From the NCBI RefSeq assembly GCF_007004655.1, contig NZ_ML660108.1, positions 50,450 to 114,449 of the forward strand: a DNA stretch of 64,000 bases, given 5' to 3'. The DNA comes from Exilibacterium tricleocarpae (GTDB lineage Bacteria; Pseudomonadota; Gammaproteobacteria; Pseudomonadales; Cellvibrionaceae). Shown piece after piece: positions 1 through 8,096 of the stretch. Below the pieces are notes generated by a model. The model was given only the letters and a program-made list of their open reading frames with translations. It did not search any database and was not told where the DNA came from. The first letter of the stretch is position 1. Each line of letters begins with the position of its first letter. The position numbers were made by a program, and so were the translations under genes.

Positions 1-467
1 TCGAAGCACCCGTCCAGCGCCCGCCAGGGACCGGCCCGGTAGAGTGTGTATAAACCCTCGATAAACACCAGCCGGCAGCCGGCCGGCACGGCGATGGCGT
101 CCGGTACCGGATCGCCCGCCTCGTGGGCAAAGTCCGGCCACATAACGGTGGTGCCGGCGGCGTCGCGCAGTTGTCGGACTTTGTCGGCAAACCCCGGTGC
201 ATCAAAAGTCCAGGGTGCGCCGCGGCGGTCCAATGCGTGCTGCGGATCGGGCATTTGTTCGAGCTGTGCCTTGGTCAGGTGAAAGCCGTCCATGCCGAGT
301 GCGGCGGCGCTGCCGGCGCCGAGTTGGTAATTTAACGATGCAGTCCAGTGTGCGGTTAAGGTGCTCTTGCCCGCGCCCGGTGGGCCGGCCAGGGCGATTA
401 GCCTGGGGGAGGGGGTGCGCTTGAGTTGGTGCAATAGGTGTGCAACAGGGTCGTCCAGGTATTGCAT
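1..467 (-). CDS. P-loop nucleoside/small-molecule kinase family protein (partial, C-terminus beyond window)
   Basis: Reading the minus strand from ATG at 467 gives an open frame to base 1, about 155 residues, with no stop. Residues 28-36 are a perfect Walker A loop, GPPGAGKST. Further on come GMDGFHL, RRGAPWTFD and a hydrophobic strand ending FIEGLYTLY. This pattern is that of the uridine-kinase/pantothenate-kinase-like P-loop family often named nucleoside/nucleotide kinase family (YFH7-like), which phosphorylates a small hydroxylated substrate with ATP. The substrate cannot be told from sequence. The gene is cut by the window edge, so the C-terminal part is unseen. A GTG at 474 opens a different frame that lacks these motifs. 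The ~430 bp in front of the gene contain nested mobile repeats, so its promoter region has been remodelled. Confidence 0.8.
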   Translation of the reverse strand, partial: MQYLDDPVAHLLHQLKRTPSPRLIALAGPPGAGKSTLTAHWTASLNYQLGAGSAAALGMDGFHLTKAQLEQMPDPQHALDRRGAPWTFDAPGFADKVRQLRDAAGTTVMWPDFAHEAGDPVPDAIAVPAGCRLVFIEGLYTLYRAGPWRALDGCF

Positions 468-546
468 GCGGCACTCCGGTTTTTGCGGTGTTCCATGGCC
501 GCTAGATTATAACACCGCTAAATTGTGCGGCTTTGAGGGACGCCTG

Positions 547-780
547 GAATGGCACTGCTTTAAGCAAAAGTGTGCTAATTGGCCGGTTTACCGCTGGGTG
601 GGGCTTTCAGAAACACATCGTGAACCCATCCCTGGGGATTTCCCGACAGCATCCCTGCTGTCGAGAGTTTCTGAAAGCCCCACCCAGCGGTAAACCTACT
701 TCCGATATTCTTAACCAAGATCGTTAGGGATAGTGTGGAGGTCGATAAACTGCGCAAATTTGCTTAAAGCAGTGCCATTC
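547..780. mobile_element. MITE-like palindromic element, copy 1
   Basis: A 234-bp non-coding element. Its ends (547-568 and 759-780) are a perfect 22-bp inverted repeat starting GAATGGCACTGC. It is flanked on both sides by the same 10 bases, GGGACGCCTG (537-546 and 781-790), which looks like a target-site duplication. Inside lies a second perfect inverted repeat of 30 bp (585-614 and 667-696) whose inner 14 bases read GGGCTTTCAGAAAC. No reading frame of note is present. A related copy lies at 8136-8413 in the opposite orientation. The combination of terminal repeats, direct repeats and no transposase is what a miniature inverted-repeat element should show. The parent transposase is not in the window. 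Confidence 0.75.
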
Positions 781-870
781 GGGACGCCTGCAACTTAGCA
801 GTTTAGATCCATATCATCGAGCCGATAAAGCTCAATGAACTTTAATCAGTTGCTAAGTTGCAGGCGTCCC
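781..870. repeat. 20-bp perfect inverted repeat (older palindromic element)
   Basis: The arm at 781-800 (GGGACGCCTGCAACTTAGCA) is exactly complementary to 851-870, with a 50-base spacer. The outer two bases of the arm are also found left of the MITE (535-536) and at 871-872. The MITE therefore appears to have jumped into the left arm of this older palindrome. It lies just downstream of the stop of the acyl-CoA synthetase and could act as a hairpin at the end of that transcript, but there is no U-run. Confidence 0.6.
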
Positions 871-903
871 TCGGTTCTTTCTAAATACCGTTTTTCAAGA
901 CCT

Positions 904-2676
904 TCACGACGCCACCACCGCGGTAACCAGCAGATTCATACGCGTGGCCACTGCCTCTGCCGCTGCCGCGACAGCCTCAAGACTGGCCAACGGCACCGTG
1001 ACCGTCACCCGCAGTTCGCCGCGCTCGGTCTGGTCGCCGGCGGCGCTGAGTTCGAGGTCGGGAAAGTCACGCCGCAAGTTCTCCAGCACCGCCGACTCCG
1101 CCGCCATTGCCCGCAGGCTCGGCTTGTGGATTTTGCCCACCGCGGTTACCGGCAATGCCTCCATAATGGTGACCTGTTTCGGGCACGCCGGGGGCTCCTC
1201 GATACGCTCGGCAATAAACGCCTGCAGGGTGTCGGCGTCCACTTGCCGATCCGAATTGAGTTGCACATAGAGCACCGGCAACTCGCCGGCGTAGGCATCC
1301 GGTTTGCCCACCGCGGCGGCCAGCGACACCGCCGGGTGCTGCTCGGCGCAGTGCTCGATGACCGCTGGATCGATATTGTGGCCGCTGCGGATAATCAGGT
1401 CCTTGGCGCGCCCGGTTAAAAACAGGTGCCCGTGCTTATCGAGATAACCCAGGTCGCCGCTGTGCAGCCAGCCCCGGGCGTCCAGCGGCGAGGGCTGGCT
1501 GCCCAGGTAACCGCCGAACACCTGGGGTCCGCGCACGTAGATTTCCCCCACTTCGCCCGGCTGGCCGGCGGCGCCGTCGATACGGATTTCCGTTACCGGC
1601 GGCACCCAGCCGACGCTGCCGCGCACCGGCGTTACCGCAGCATTGGGTACGGTAATTAACCCGGCGGTTTCGGTCATACCGTACATCTGGTGGATCGGCA
1701 GACCGGTCACCGCCTGCACTGCATCGATAAGCGACAGTGGCACCGGCGAGCCACCTGCGGCGACCATTTTCAGGCTGCTGATATCGGCGTCCCCGACCGG
1801 CACCTGCATCATGGCGGCGACCGAAGTGGGGATGCCGCCGGTAAAGGCGATGCGGTAGTGTTCCACCAGCCGCCAGCAGTGGCTGATCACCTCCGGGTTG
1901 CGAAAGCCGCCCAGCGTCGGCAGCAGCATATTGCCTATGGCCGCCAGGGTGCCGAGGCTGCTGACGGTCGAGCCGGCCACATGAAACAGCGGCAGGCCGT
2001 TGATAACGACATCGCCCGCTGCGTTGCCGCTGTAGCGGGCCCGGTTACAGCCGGTGGTGACCTGGTTTTTGTGTGTGTGCAATGCCAGCTTTGGAATACC
2101 GGTGGTACCGCCGGTATGAAAGTAAGCAGCGACATCGTCCGGGCGCGGGCGCCAGGCATCGGGTAACCCTCCCGCGTCCTGTTCCAGCACGGCCTGATCG
2201 TAATGGGGGCGGGTACCGCCGGGATCGGGAAATACGACACTATAGATCTGTTTCAGGCGCGGCAGCTTTGGCGCCACTGCCTGTACTTTTTCCCAGATAT
2301 CGATAACCGGGTTGGGGCCCAGCGCAAAAATCACCTCGGTGCCGGCGGTGGCCAGCAGACCGGCCAGGGCCGTCTCGCTGAGCAGTGGGTTGACCGGGTT
2401 GGCGATGGCGACCGATTCGGCGCCCCACAAAATTGCCTGGGTCTGGGGAATATTCGGCAGCAGCAGGGAAACCACACCGCTGCGATCGTCGAGATGGCTG
2501 CGCGCCAGGCGGGCGCTGCGGTTGACGGCGGCAAGCAGCTCTGTGTAGCTGGTGCGGCTGTCGCGAATCTCCGGGGTAATGGCTTCGAGAAAGGTAATGG
2601 CCGTACTGTCACCGCCGACCGCGGCGGCCTGCTCGATTAGCTCGTAGACCGTGGTTATCTGATCGAGATGTTGCAT
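904..2676 (-). CDS. AMP-forming acyl-CoA synthetase
   Basis: 590-residue member of the ANL superfamily that activates a carboxylic acid as acyl-AMP and transfers it to CoA. Seen in the protein: the ATP loop YFHTGGTTGIPK near residue 190, YGMTETAG, the GWLHSGDLGYLD block, GRAKDLIIRSG, and the C-terminal VGKIHK lysine needed for adenylation. The length and the unusual GGTTG loop fit the bacterial stand-alone acyl-CoA synthetase group rather than NRPS adenylation domains, and no carrier domain follows. The start is ATG 2676, with a strong GGGGAGAG ribosome site just upstream. The substrate (fatty or aromatic acid) is not predictable. It is a single gene between the MITE region and the sigma-factor gene, and its G+C-rich sequence matches its neighbours. 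Confidence 0.88.
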   Translation of the reverse strand: MQHLDQITTVYELIEQAAAVGGDSTAITFLEAITPEIRDSRTSYTELLAAVNRSARLARSHLDDRSGVVSLLLPNIPQTQAILWGAESVAIANPVNPLLSETALAGLLATAGTEVIFALGPNPVIDIWEKVQAVAPKLPRLKQIYSVVFPDPGGTRPHYDQAVLEQDAGGLPDAWRPRPDDVAAYFHTGGTTGIPKLALHTHKNQVTTGCNRARYSGNAAGDVVINGLPLFHVAGSTVSSLGTLAAIGNMLLPTLGGFRNPEVISHCWRLVEHYRIAFTGGIPTSVAAMMQVPVGDADISSLKMVAAGGSPVPLSLIDAVQAVTGLPIHQMYGMTETAGLITVPNAAVTPVRGSVGWVPPVTEIRIDGAAGQPGEVGEIYVRGPQVFGGYLGSQPSPLDARGWLHSGDLGYLDKHGHLFLTGRAKDLIIRSGHNIDPAVIEHCAEQHPAVSLAAAVGKPDAYAGELPVLYVQLNSDRQVDADTLQAFIAERIEEPPACPKQVTIMEALPVTAVGKIHKPSLRAMAAESAVLENLRRDFPDLELSAAGDQTERGELRVTVTVPLASLEAVAAAAEAVATRMNLLVTAVVAS

Positions 2677-2718
2677 CGCGTCTCTCCCCGTGCCTGTCAG
2701 CCTGCTGAAAACGTCAGG

Positions 2719-3861
2719 TTAGCGGGGGGCGTTGTCCTTCACAAGTGCAGTCGCGCAATCGCGTAGTTTGGCCAGGGCCTCGTGCTCGATCTGGCGCACT
2801 CGCTCGACGCTGACACCGACCTGTTCGGCGACTTCCCGACAAGTGTAGCTGTCGGGCATCTGGATGCCGTAGCGCATGCGGATAACGGTCTGTTCGCGGC
2901 GCGACAGGCGGGCGATATGGCGGTGTATGAGGGTGGCGACGGCGGCGCGGCCGGTTTGGGTTTCGATACTGGCCTGGCCGCCGGCAATGCTCTGGCCGAG
3001 GGTGGGAGAGCCCTCCTCGGCCATGGGGCGGTCGAGGGATAAGGTGTGCTCGGCGCTGAGCAGCTCATTGGCGCGATACTTCCGGTCCAGCTTGTCGAAT
3101 TTGGTTTGCTCCGCCGGCGGCAGTGGCGTGTCCGGTGCCGCCGCCTGTTTTGCCGCCAGGCGTTTCCAGATGCGCAATTCATCGGCGATATTGGACGGCA
3201 GCCTGATAATGCGCCAGCGGTCGCTGACATAGCGGAAGACACGCTGTTGAATCCACCAGTAGGCATAAGTGGAGAAGCGGTAGCCCTTGGTGATATCAAA
3301 CTTTTCCAGGGCCCGCAGCAGACCCAGATTTCCCTCCTGGATCAGGTCCGTCATGCTGTACAGCGGGCTCCAGTAGCGTTTGCTGATATGGACGGCCAGG
3401 CGCAGGTTGGCGTTTACAACCTGCTCCCGGGTGGCTTCGACACGCCGCTGCAGGTGACGCAGGCGCCGCCGCCCGGCCCGATTCAGGCCGCTGTCGGGGT
3501 TGCGCAACTGCTCGGTGGCGGCGCGCAGCAAGCCGGCGTGGTCCGCCGGCGAGGGGTCGCCGGGCAGCAATTGGGTCAGGGCTTCAACGTCACTGCTCAG
3601 GCGCTGCAGCAAAGCCGCTTCCTCGGCGCTGGAAAGCAGCGGGTATCGGCTTATTTCCCGGAGATAGAGCAGCAGCGGTGCCTCGGTGCGATCCCCGGCC
3701 TCGATATCGGACGCCGGCGGTGGCTTGGCAGGTGGACGCAGTTCGGTGACTTCGTCGCGTGAGCCGGCACTGTCGCCGTCGAGATCGGCGAGGGTCAGCT
3801 CGTCGTATGGGGCGTCGTCTGCGTCAATGCTGTCGATCAGGGTGTGTATAAAATCGTTCAT
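2719..3861 (-). CDS. RpoD/RpoS-type RNA polymerase sigma factor
   Basis: 380 residues of sigma-70 architecture. An acidic N-terminal stretch is followed by region 1.2 (LLLYLREISRYPLL), region 2 with DLIQEGNLGLLRALEKFD and RFSTYAYWWIQQ, the region 2.4/3.0 helix ending RIIRLPS, and a C-terminal region 4 helix-turn-helix (CREVAEQVGVSVERVRQIE). It is shorter than the housekeeping RpoD and lacks its large non-conserved insert. It is therefore a group 2 or 3 alternative sigma, not the primary one. It is divergent from a MerR-type regulator with only 115 bp between them, so the regulator probably controls it. Such sigma/MerR pairs are known from light- and B12-linked circuits, which is inference here. 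Confidence 0.88.
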   Translation of the reverse strand: MNDFIHTLIDSIDADDAPYDELTLADLDGDSAGSRDEVTELRPPAKPPPASDIEAGDRTEAPLLLYLREISRYPLLSSAEEAALLQRLSSDVEALTQLLPGDPSPADHAGLLRAATEQLRNPDSGLNRAGRRRLRHLQRRVEATREQVVNANLRLAVHISKRYWSPLYSMTDLIQEGNLGLLRALEKFDITKGYRFSTYAYWWIQQRVFRYVSDRWRIIRLPSNIADELRIWKRLAAKQAAAPDTPLPPAEQTKFDKLDRKYRANELLSAEHTLSLDRPMAEEGSPTLGQSIAGGQASIETQTGRAAVATLIHRHIARLSRREQTVIRMRYGIQMPDSYTCREVAEQVGVSVERVRQIEHEALAKLRDCATALVKDNAPR

Positions 3862-3937
3862 AGTTAACTACAAACTTAGACAATATGGTGATATTTAAGC
3901 ATGAGTAGCGTATTATTTGAACTAATGTCGAAATTAT

Positions 3938-3956
3938 GTCTAGCATATATATAGAC
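3938..3956. promoter_or_regulatory. Palindrome in the sigma/MerR divergent promoter
   Basis: GTCTA and TAGAC flank a 9-base A+T-rich centre, and the 19 bp lie 21 bases before the MerR-type gene. A further TTAGACA lies near 3875, beside the sigma-factor start. MerR-family proteins bind such dyads between or near promoter elements, so this is a candidate operator for autoregulation and control of the divergent sigma gene. It is a sequence observation only. Confidence 0.4.
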
Positions 3957-3976
3957 TTTATAAGTGGCGTATAACT

Positions 3977-5062
3977 ATGAAAAAAGTAAGGCCAAAAAAA
4001 GCGGAGTCGAAAAAAATAGGGCCAAAATCCGCGGGCAACCAGGGCAACCAGGGCAACCAGGGCAACCAGGGCAACCAGGGCAACCAGGGCAACCAGGGCA
4101 ACCAGGGCAACCAGGGCAACCAGGGCAAACCGGCAGAGGCGCCCGGTTACTCCATTGGTGCGGTGACCCGCTATACCGGTTTATCGGCCCATACCCTGCG
4201 GGTATGGGAGCGGCGCTACGCCGATTTCTCCATTAGTCGCACGACCAATGGGCGGCGCCTGTATACCGAGGAGGACATCGCCCGTCTCAAGCTGATCAAG
4301 AAGCTGCTTGCCACCGGTCACAAGGTCAGCGAGCTACTGCCGCTGGCCATGGCGCAGCTCGAGGAGATGTGCTCCCTGTCGGTGAAAAGTGTGCCCCGGG
4401 TCGCAGTGTGGGGCGATTGGCTGCCGGGTGTGATGGAAAGGGACGGACAGGTTTTGTCGGCTCTGGAGATTGTGATCAGCACCGATTCCATCGCCACATT
4501 GAACAGTGGTCTCGATGCCGTCAGGGTGGATAGCTTGATTCTGGAGATGGACACTATCGAGCGCAAGAACCTGCGGTTTTTCCGCAATATGCAAAACCAT
4601 GTGGCGCCGGGCCGGCTGGTGGTGGTGTATCACTATGCGCGCCGGGAGATTATTACCGAGTTGCGCGCCATGCGGGCGCAACTGCTGCGTGCGCCCATCG
4701 ACACCGGTCAATTGCTGCAGTGTGTGACGGCCGGTGCCGGCGCGCGGGAGAAACGCCGAGCGGAGATCGACGGCATTACATTGGCGGGCGAGGTGTCGCC
4801 GCCGCGGTTCAAACGTAAACAGTTGAGTTACCTGAGCAAAATCAGTACGGGGATCGACTGCGAGTGCCCGCAGCATCTGGCGAGCTTGATCCTGTCGTTG
4901 TCGGCGTTTGAGCGTTACAGCCAGCAGTGTGAGAGTCGCGATAGCGACGATGCGGCTTTGCACGGCGATATCTATCGTACTACTGCGGGGGTGCGGGCGT
5001 TGATGGAGGATATGCTCGGTCGTGTGATTGATGCTGAAGGGATTGAGTTGGATGAGGGTTGA
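3977..5062 (+). CDS. MerR-family transcriptional regulator with N-terminal GNQ repeat
   Basis: 361 residues. After a lysine-rich start comes a tract of ten Gly-Asn-Gln triplets (residues ~20-49), then a MerR winged helix (YSIGAVTRYTGLSAHTLRVWERRY ... RRLYTEEDIARLKLIKKLL, residues ~55-120). The ~200-residue C-terminal part resembles in outline the cobalamin-type sensory half of CarH/LitR light regulators, with a beta-alpha domain around SLILEMDTIE and VVVYHYAR. I find no ExxH or DxHxxG cobalamin-binding motif, so it is probably not a B12 photoreceptor of the standard kind. It is divergent from the sigma gene and likely its regulator. The GNQ tract should be flexible and gives the same kind of 9-bp unit in DNA, which can change length without frameshift. 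Confidence 0.8.
   Translation: MKKVRPKKAESKKIGPKSAGNQGNQGNQGNQGNQGNQGNQGNQGNQGNQGKPAEAPGYSIGAVTRYTGLSAHTLRVWERRYADFSISRTTNGRRLYTEEDIARLKLIKKLLATGHKVSELLPLAMAQLEEMCSLSVKSVPRVAVWGDWLPGVMERDGQVLSALEIVISTDSIATLNSGLDAVRVDSLILEMDTIERKNLRFFRNMQNHVAPGRLVVVYHYARREIITELRAMRAQLLRAPIDTGQLLQCVTAGAGAREKRRAEIDGITLAGEVSPPRFKRKQLSYLSKISTGIDCECPQHLASLILSLSAFERYSQQCESRDSDDAALHGDIYRTTAGVRALMEDMLGRVIDAEGIELDEG
4033..4128. repeat. 9-bp tandem repeat, ten units, inside the MerR-type gene
   Basis: GGGCAACCA repeats ten times without error from 4033 to 4122, followed by a partial unit. Each unit codes for Gly-Asn-Gln, and gain or loss of units keeps the frame. The perfection at the DNA level, including synonymous positions, points to recent slippage or expansion rather than selection on protein alone. 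Confidence 0.95.
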
Positions 5063-5386
5063 GCGTGGTCGGTGATAGTCCACATCTAAGTACCCATAAA
5101 TAATGTCTATGGGGCTATAATTTTATTGCGGAGTGTGGCGAATCAACTGTTCTCACTCCACCCCTGAGGGCTCGCGCACGGCTTCCCTGCCGTGCACGGT
5201 CTCAGCAGGGGGCGCCCTCAGTTGATTCTTCAGGCTTGCCTTCAGTTTTCTTCTCATGGCTTTTAAAAAGCTTGGAACAAGAAGCTCAGGGGTTAATCGC
5301 GAGCGCCCCGATTTCAAACAGGGCGGTATTGCAAAAAAATAGACCACTTCAAACAGTTGCGCGTAGGTAGATGGATTGATCAACGT
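5063..5386. other. Intergenic stretch with a nested palindrome (5164-5220)
   Basis: No credible gene. A 57-bp nested hairpin is visible: CTGAGGGC at 5164-5171 pairs with GCCCTCAG at 5213-5220, and within it GCACGG pairs with CCGTGC (5176-5195). It lies between the convergent ends of the MerR-type gene and the phosphatase gene, so it may end transcription from either side, but it lacks a U-run. An open frame of 76 codons on the minus strand across 5153-5383 has no recognisable protein features. Confidence 0.4.
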
Positions 5387-6976
5387 CTACTTTTTATCTG
5401 CGTTGCGAGGCTGCAAACGGGTCTGAAAAACCGCTTTACCATCCACATCCGCCACTACCAGCGCAAGTGTTCCCTGTTTGTCGATCTGGATCTTTCCATA
5501 GTTCATCCATCGTCTGGCCCGTTCCCAGGTCTTCACGCTGTCGACTGTCTCCGGACCATAAAAAAACAACCGCTGGGTACCGAACGACGTATCGAAGCGG
5601 CGGTTGGGAAACAGGCCGGCGTTAAGTGGCCCGGTAACGGCTTCGTGAACAGTGAACTGCGGTGTATCGGCAAAGGGCTGATAGCGAAATACAGAGGCAA
5701 AATGCACATCGGTCGTGATAAACAAAGCGTTGGCGTTAACGGTGCGCAGATGTTTAAGTATAACGGTGAGTTCTCGCTCGAACCCCGTTGCCGATTGCGG
5801 GATACCGGTCGCCGTGGGAGCGCTATTGGCGTCGTCGTTGGCCCAACTGTCCCGCCCCAGCTCCGGTGGTGACCCGGTGGGAATCGATATGGGCACGCTC
5901 GATACAATCACCTTCCAGGTGGCGTTGGAGTGCTCCAGCCCCTCCAGCAGCCATTGCAACTGTGTTTTGCCGAGCATGCTTTTGTTGCCGTCGCGGGTAT
6001 CTTTGTCGAGATTGGCATCGCGATACTGGCGGTTGTCCAGCAGGAACAGCTCCAAGTGCCGGCCCCAGCGAATGCGGCGATAGAGCCGATGGGGTGCCGC
6101 CGGATCTTCGCGGATTGGGTTGTAATTGAGCAGTGCCTGCAAACCTATCGGCAGCAGTGCGGCACCGGGCGTATAGGGAGCGTCGTCGCGGGTGTCGTGG
6201 TGGGGACCGAAATCGTTAACGACCTCATGGTCGTCCCAGACCGCGTAATAGGGCAGTGAGGCAAGCAGTTTACGCAGTCCCGTGTCTTCGCGGTTGTATT
6301 TCCAGTGGGCCCAAAAGTTTTCCAGATCGGCTGCCGGTTGAAAGTGGCCGGGTACCTGCCGGTTGCCGTAGCGGCCGGTGGCTGTGCAGATGCCGTCGGC
6401 GTAAACCATATCGCCGAGACCGATAAAAAAATCGATGGGCTCGCGGTTGATAGCGTTAAAGATAGGAAAGCCTTCACGTGCGTCCCGGCAGACGTTTTGA
6501 CCCGCCAGGTCGCCACTCCAGGCGAAGTTTACCGGCACCCGCGCCGCTGCCGGCGGCGCTGTTTTAAAGTGCCCTGCGCTGTAGACCTGCGATCCGTCAC
6601 TGTCCCGGTCCGCGCTGAACCAGACGCGGTAGCGATAACGCGTGCCGGGCCGGAGTTGGTCGAACAGGATTTTGCCGGTGAAGTCGGTGTCGGCCTCGAC
6701 GCGGGCGTATCGGCGCAAAATCTTATCGCTCTGTTCGGCGCTGACTGTCGCGTGCATAAACGCGGCGGCGGAGGCCCGCGACCAGATGACGGCGTTGTTT
6801 TCAGTGACATCGCCCACGGCCACCCCGTGGCTTGGCAGCCGCTCGGGACTTTTCTGTGCCGCGGCCGGTAGTGGAAGCAGGCACAAGGCTATCGAAAACA
6901 GTATCAATATCGGTATTAACGGCAGCTTCAGCTCCGGCTTCAACACCGGTATCAACAGGCGGGCACTTCCACCCAT
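5387..6976 (-). CDS. PhoD-like alkaline phosphatase/phosphodiesterase, secreted
   Basis: I start the protein at ATG 6976 because AAGGAAG lies just upstream and a clear signal peptide follows (long Leu/Ile-rich core ending LPLPAAAQ). A longer frame from 7030 has no such support. Mature parts show the PhoD layout: an N-terminal Fn3-like domain (GVAVGDVTENNAVIWSRA), then a metallophosphatase core with WSGDLAGQ, the metal ligands of GLGDMVYADG, VWDDHEVVNDFG and TTDVHFAS, and an LLDNRQYRD stretch. PhoD enzymes release phosphate from phosphodiesters and phosphomonoesters outside the cytoplasm, using Ca and Fe. About 529 residues, normal for the family. It stands alone on its strand, and no Pho box was recognised. 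Confidence 0.87.
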   Translation of the reverse strand: MGGSARLLIPVLKPELKLPLIPILILFSIALCLLPLPAAAQKSPERLPSHGVAVGDVTENNAVIWSRASAAAFMHATVSAEQSDKILRRYARVEADTDFTGKILFDQLRPGTRYRYRVWFSADRDSDGSQVYSAGHFKTAPPAAARVPVNFAWSGDLAGQNVCRDAREGFPIFNAINREPIDFFIGLGDMVYADGICTATGRYGNRQVPGHFQPAADLENFWAHWKYNREDTGLRKLLASLPYYAVWDDHEVVNDFGPHHDTRDDAPYTPGAALLPIGLQALLNYNPIREDPAAPHRLYRRIRWGRHLELFLLDNRQYRDANLDKDTRDGNKSMLGKTQLQWLLEGLEHSNATWKVIVSSVPISIPTGSPPELGRDSWANDDANSAPTATGIPQSATGFERELTVILKHLRTVNANALFITTDVHFASVFRYQPFADTPQFTVHEAVTGPLNAGLFPNRRFDTSFGTQRLFFYGPETVDSVKTWERARRWMNYGKIQIDKQGTLALVVADVDGKAVFQTRLQPRNADKK

Positions 6977-7090
6977 AGTCGCTTCCTTTTGCTTTTTGTG
7001 ACGTTCCACTGTAGTCAACACAGTTGACAATTACGTGACGGCGTCCCATTGGTGTCGAGGTGTCGCTGCCGGTAGATGCCCAAAGCTAAA

Positions 7091-7148
7091 TATTCTCTAT
7101 ATATCCTGCCAAAACCTGTGTATTGCCCCCATGTAGTAGTAGAGAATA
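7091..7148. promoter_or_regulatory. 9-bp inverted repeat upstream of the paralogous small genes
   Basis: TATTCTCTA (7091-7099) and TAGAGAATA (7140-7148) are perfect complements 40 bases apart, ending 46 bases before the first small gene. Position and spacing suit a pair of regulator half-sites or a long 5' UTR stem. There is no further support. Confidence 0.35.
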
Positions 7149-7194
7149 AAACGCAGTCGTGCCGACTGCACCTATATATACGGAGAACCTATGT

Positions 7195-7581
7195 ATGAAC
7201 GAACTTGTAGAGAGTCTTAGCAAAAAGCAACCGATTATCGGCGGCGGGAATTTTCGCGGTCTGGGGGCGTTTAAGGAACAAATCGATAAAGACTATGTGT
7301 TTATCAAGTTTACCGAGCCTCAGGGCAGTCTCGATCTGGCGATTCATCCCGATCCGAAAACGTCTGATTGGGAGAATGCGGACTTTGAAAACGGCACGGG
7401 TACCGTGCACCTGGAAGGTGAAGTGGGTCTTAACTACGTCAAGTGCCGCCTGGTGGCCGATGTGAATCTGGAAAATCTCGAGGGGGAAGGCTATCTGGTG
7501 CCGCTTGAGGAAATGCCCGAATCTGCAGCCTATGAAGCGGCGCGGGAAAAGTACAGAAATCAAGAACAACCGACGGCTTGA
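7195..7581 (+). CDS. Small acidic protein of unknown function, paralogue A
   Basis: 128 residues from ATG 7195, chosen because GGAGA lies 8 bases upstream and because the paralogue downstream begins with the same residues (MNELVE). No signal peptide or membrane segment. The protein is rich in Asp/Glu and predicted beta strands. Shared blocks with paralogue B are YVFxKFTE, a GxVHxEG turn, LNYVKxR and NLENLEGEGYLVPLE. I do not recognise the family. The strong conservation between two adjacent copies, each with its own good ribosome site, says it is expressed and maintained. Cytoplasmic location is inferred from the absence of export signals. Confidence 0.75.
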   Translation: MNELVESLSKKQPIIGGGNFRGLGAFKEQIDKDYVFIKFTEPQGSLDLAIHPDPKTSDWENADFENGTGTVHLEGEVGLNYVKCRLVADVNLENLEGEGYLVPLEEMPESAAYEAAREKYRNQEQPTA

Positions 7582-7697
7582 CTCTGCGGGGACCAACATG
7601 TTTTAAACCCCAAGCCGTTCTAAACCCTGAGCGATTGCAAACTATTCAATTGTCACCGGTATATCGAAAAACCACCTGTTAACGAGGAGCAACACCA

Positions 7698-8036
7698 ATG
7701 AATGAATTAGTCGAATTTCTTACCAAACCCCAGCGCGTTATCAACGGTAGTAACAGTAAAGGCGTGCAGGATTTTAAAGACCAGATCGACCGCGGTTACG
7801 TATTTGTCAAATTTACGGAAACCAAAGGCGGCACCGATCTGGGCGTGCGTATGGACCCGGACAGTTGCGATATTTCAAAGGCGGATTTTGAAGCCGCAAC
7901 CGGTAGTGTGCATATTGAGGGCGATCTGGAACTCAATTATGTCAAGGTGCGGTGCAAGGCGGATATCAACTTGGAGAACCTGGAAGGCGAGGGTTACCTG
8001 GTGCCGCTGGAAGATGATGAGGAGAGCGCCGCTTAG
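7698..8036 (+). CDS. Small acidic protein of unknown function, paralogue B
   Basis: 112 residues starting at ATG 7698 after a clear GAGGAG ribosome site. It aligns end to end with the product of the gene 116 bp upstream, with roughly half to two thirds of residues the same, and lacks only its ~14-residue C-terminal extension. Shared features are the MNELVE start, the FKDQIDRGYVFVKFTE block and the NLENLEGEGYLVPLE block near the end. This is a tandem duplication. No known domain recognised; no membrane segment. The two probably form one transcript, and homo- or hetero-oligomers are possible but not shown. Confidence 0.75.
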   Translation: MNELVEFLTKPQRVINGSNSKGVQDFKDQIDRGYVFVKFTETKGGTDLGVRMDPDSCDISKADFEAATGSVHIEGDLELNYVKVRCKADINLENLEGEGYLVPLEDDEESAA

Positions 8037-8096
8037 CGGTGGTTCCGGGTAATATGGTGGTGGCATGGGGTTGGTTTGTGGCACTCTCTGGCATAG

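Noticed and set aside
835..1419. 194-codon plus-strand frame
   Set aside because: Opposite-strand shadow of the acyl-CoA synthetase; Arg/His-rich, no domain.
3046..3762. 238-codon plus-strand open frame over the sigma-factor gene
   Set aside because: Antisense shadow of a G+C-rich gene; no domain, while the minus-strand frame has all sigma regions.
4033..4128. CRISPR-like array
   Set aside because: The 9-bp units are contiguous, without spacers, and in frame inside a gene.
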